Shown one piece after another: positions 63,129-64,000 of a stretch of DNA of 64,000 bases; position 1 is the first letter of the stretch, and every line of letters begins with the position of its first letter. Made by a program: the position numbers and the translations under genes. The stretch comes from Roseovarius sp. (GTDB lineage Bacteria > Pseudomonadota > Alphaproteobacteria > Rhodobacterales > Rhodobacteraceae). The DNA is taken from the NCBI RefSeq assembly GCF_027019125.1, contig NZ_JALUXE010000002.1, positions 248,001-312,000 on the forward strand, in the 5' to 3' direction. The notes under the pieces were generated by a model. The model saw only the letters and a program-made list of their open reading frames with translations. It did not search any database and was not told the origin of the DNA.

Positions 63129-63156
63129 ACCGCAGGCTCTGACATGGCACAAACGA

Positions 63157-63185
63157 AAAACCGGCCCTGAGGCCGGTTTTCTTTT
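63157..63185. terminator. Terminator between DUF882 gene and lipA
   Basis: Stem AAAACCGGCC (63157-63166) with GGCCGGTTTT (63171-63180), CTGA loop, then CTTTTT. The A-run on the left may allow it to serve leftward transcripts as well. Confidence 0.85.
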
Positions 63186-63209
63186 TCATGGAACAGACTG
63201 CCATCACCT

Positions 63210-64000
63210 TCAGGCGAATTTCGCGTTCCGCGCTGCCTGCAACCGGGCGAAATCATCCCCGGCATGATAGCTGGACCGCGTGAGAGGTGACGCCGAAACC
63301 ATCAGGAACCCTTTGCCATAGGCTGCCTTTTCATAGGCGGCAAATTCATCCGGATGCACGAAACGGTCAACCGCATGATGCTTGGGCGTTGGCTGCAGAT
63401 ATTGGCCGATAGTCAGGAAATCTATTCCTGCTGCGCGCATGTCGTCCATCACCTGATGCACGGACTGCCGATCCTCGCCAAGCCCCACCATGATCCCCGA
63501 TTTGGTGAACAGCGTGGGATCCAGTTCCTTGACCCGCTGCAAGAGACGCAGGGAATGGAAATACCGCGCACCGGGGCGCACGGTCGGATAGAGCCCTGGC
63601 ACGGTTTCGAGATTGTGATTGAACACATCCGGCTTGGCGGCCACCACGGTTTCCAGCGCGCCCTCATCGCAATGCAGGAAATCGGGCGTCAGAATCTCGA
63701 TCGTCGTCCCGGGTGCGCGGTGCCGGATCGCACGAATGGTCTGGGCAAAGTGCTCGGCCCCGCCATCCGCAAGGTCGTCACGGTCAACGCTGGTCACGAC
63801 CACATGTTTCAGTCCCAGTTTCGACACGGCATCGGCCACGCGCCCCGGTTCGAACGCGTCGAGCGTTTGCGGCTTGCCGGTCGCCACATTGCAAAAGGTG
63901 CAGCCCCGCGTGCAAATCTCGCCCATGATCATCATGGTGGCATGCCCCTGGCTCCAACATTCGCCAGCGTTGGGACAGCCTGCCTCCTCACAGACCGTCA
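63210..64000 (-). CDS. lipA: Lipoyl synthase, partial
   Basis: The C-terminal ~263 residues are present; the start lies beyond the right edge. The auxiliary cluster motif [12 protein letters not shown] and the radical-SAM motif CTRGCTFC are both visible at the upstream end. [48 protein letters not shown] and [24 protein letters not shown] follow, and the C-terminal RSSYHAG supplies the serine ligand of the auxiliary cluster. LipA inserts two sulfurs into octanoyl groups on lipoyl domains. The protein appears intact. Confidence 0.93.
   Translation of the reverse strand, partial: TVCEEAGCPNAGECWSQGHATMMIMGEICTRGCTFCNVATGKPQTLDAFEPGRVADAVSKLGLKHVVVTSVDRDDLADGGAEHFAQTIRAIRHRAPGTTIEILTPDFLHCDEGALETVVAAKPDVFNHNLETVPGLYPTVRPGARYFHSLRLLQRVKELDPTLFTKSGIMVGLGEDRQSVHQVMDDMRAAGIDFLTIGQYLQPTPKHHAVDRFVHPDEFAAYEKAAYGKGFLMVSASPLTRSSYHAGDDFARLQAARNAKFA

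Overview
The window comes from the chromosome of a GC-rich alphaproteobacterium, most likely a marine member of the Roseobacter group (Rhodobacteraceae). The main evidence is a complete gene set for stepwise oxidation of methylated amines (tmm, tdm, dmm, gmaS, mgs) with a Roseobacter-like gene arrangement. It is supported by Rhodobacteraceae-type housekeeping genes (ppx, rlmE, ialB-like, lipA) and by Tat-exported proteins. There is no CRISPR array, prophage or insertion sequence that I can see.

Region 1 (1-22.8 kb) is a methylamine island. Tmm oxidises trimethylamine to TMAO, Tdm splits TMAO to dimethylamine plus formaldehyde, and DmmDABC demethylates dimethylamine to methylamine. GmaS then condenses methylamine with glutamate, and MgsABC makes N-methylglutamate. 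The N-methylglutamate dehydrogenase genes (mgd) are not in the window, and dmmC runs off its left edge. An Amt-type permease and a 71-residue membrane protein lead the mgs-gmaS run. Between tdm and tmm lie a DMT permease, a branched-chain-amino-acid-type ABC transporter (F, G, M, H and a Tat-exported binding protein), a 203-residue helical protein, a FadR-type GntR regulator and a second binding-protein paralogue with no signal peptide. This is the best candidate for an undescribed uptake-and-sensing module. AT-rich dyads around a TTCTTA core recur in its control regions.

Region 2 (22.8-35.5 kb) holds selenium genes (mnmH and a SelD fused to an NADH-dehydrogenase-like domain), a xanthine-dehydrogenase-family molybdoenzyme with a MoaD-like partner, and a ppx / orphan phage-tail-tube / rlmE operon. 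A one-carbon operon follows (small 'virulence factor' family protein, MetF-like reductase, methyltetrahydrofolate:corrinoid methyltransferase). A ~172-bp dispersed repeat occurs twice in inverted orientation, each copy between convergent genes (9.5 and 24.0 kb).

Region 3 (35.6-52.4 kb) contains a two-component cluster (sensor kinase, LuxR-type regulator, hybrid kinase with HPt), an RND efflux pair, TamA/TamB for outer-membrane assembly, a membrane-anchored glutamate-synthase-like FMN protein and a tRNA-Leu(CAA).

Region 4 (52.4-64 kb) contains a YqaA/DedA-like protein, a DsbB-like protein, an Lrp regulator divergent from arginase and ornithine cyclodeaminase with palindromic operator sites, and a HerA-like ATPase. 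An intergenic region with two candidate small RNAs (one with an anti-Shine-Dalgarno loop) precedes an IalB-family protein. An ACP/ketosynthase pair, a YcbB-type L,D-transpeptidase divergent from a DUF882 Tat protein, and partial lipA complete the window.
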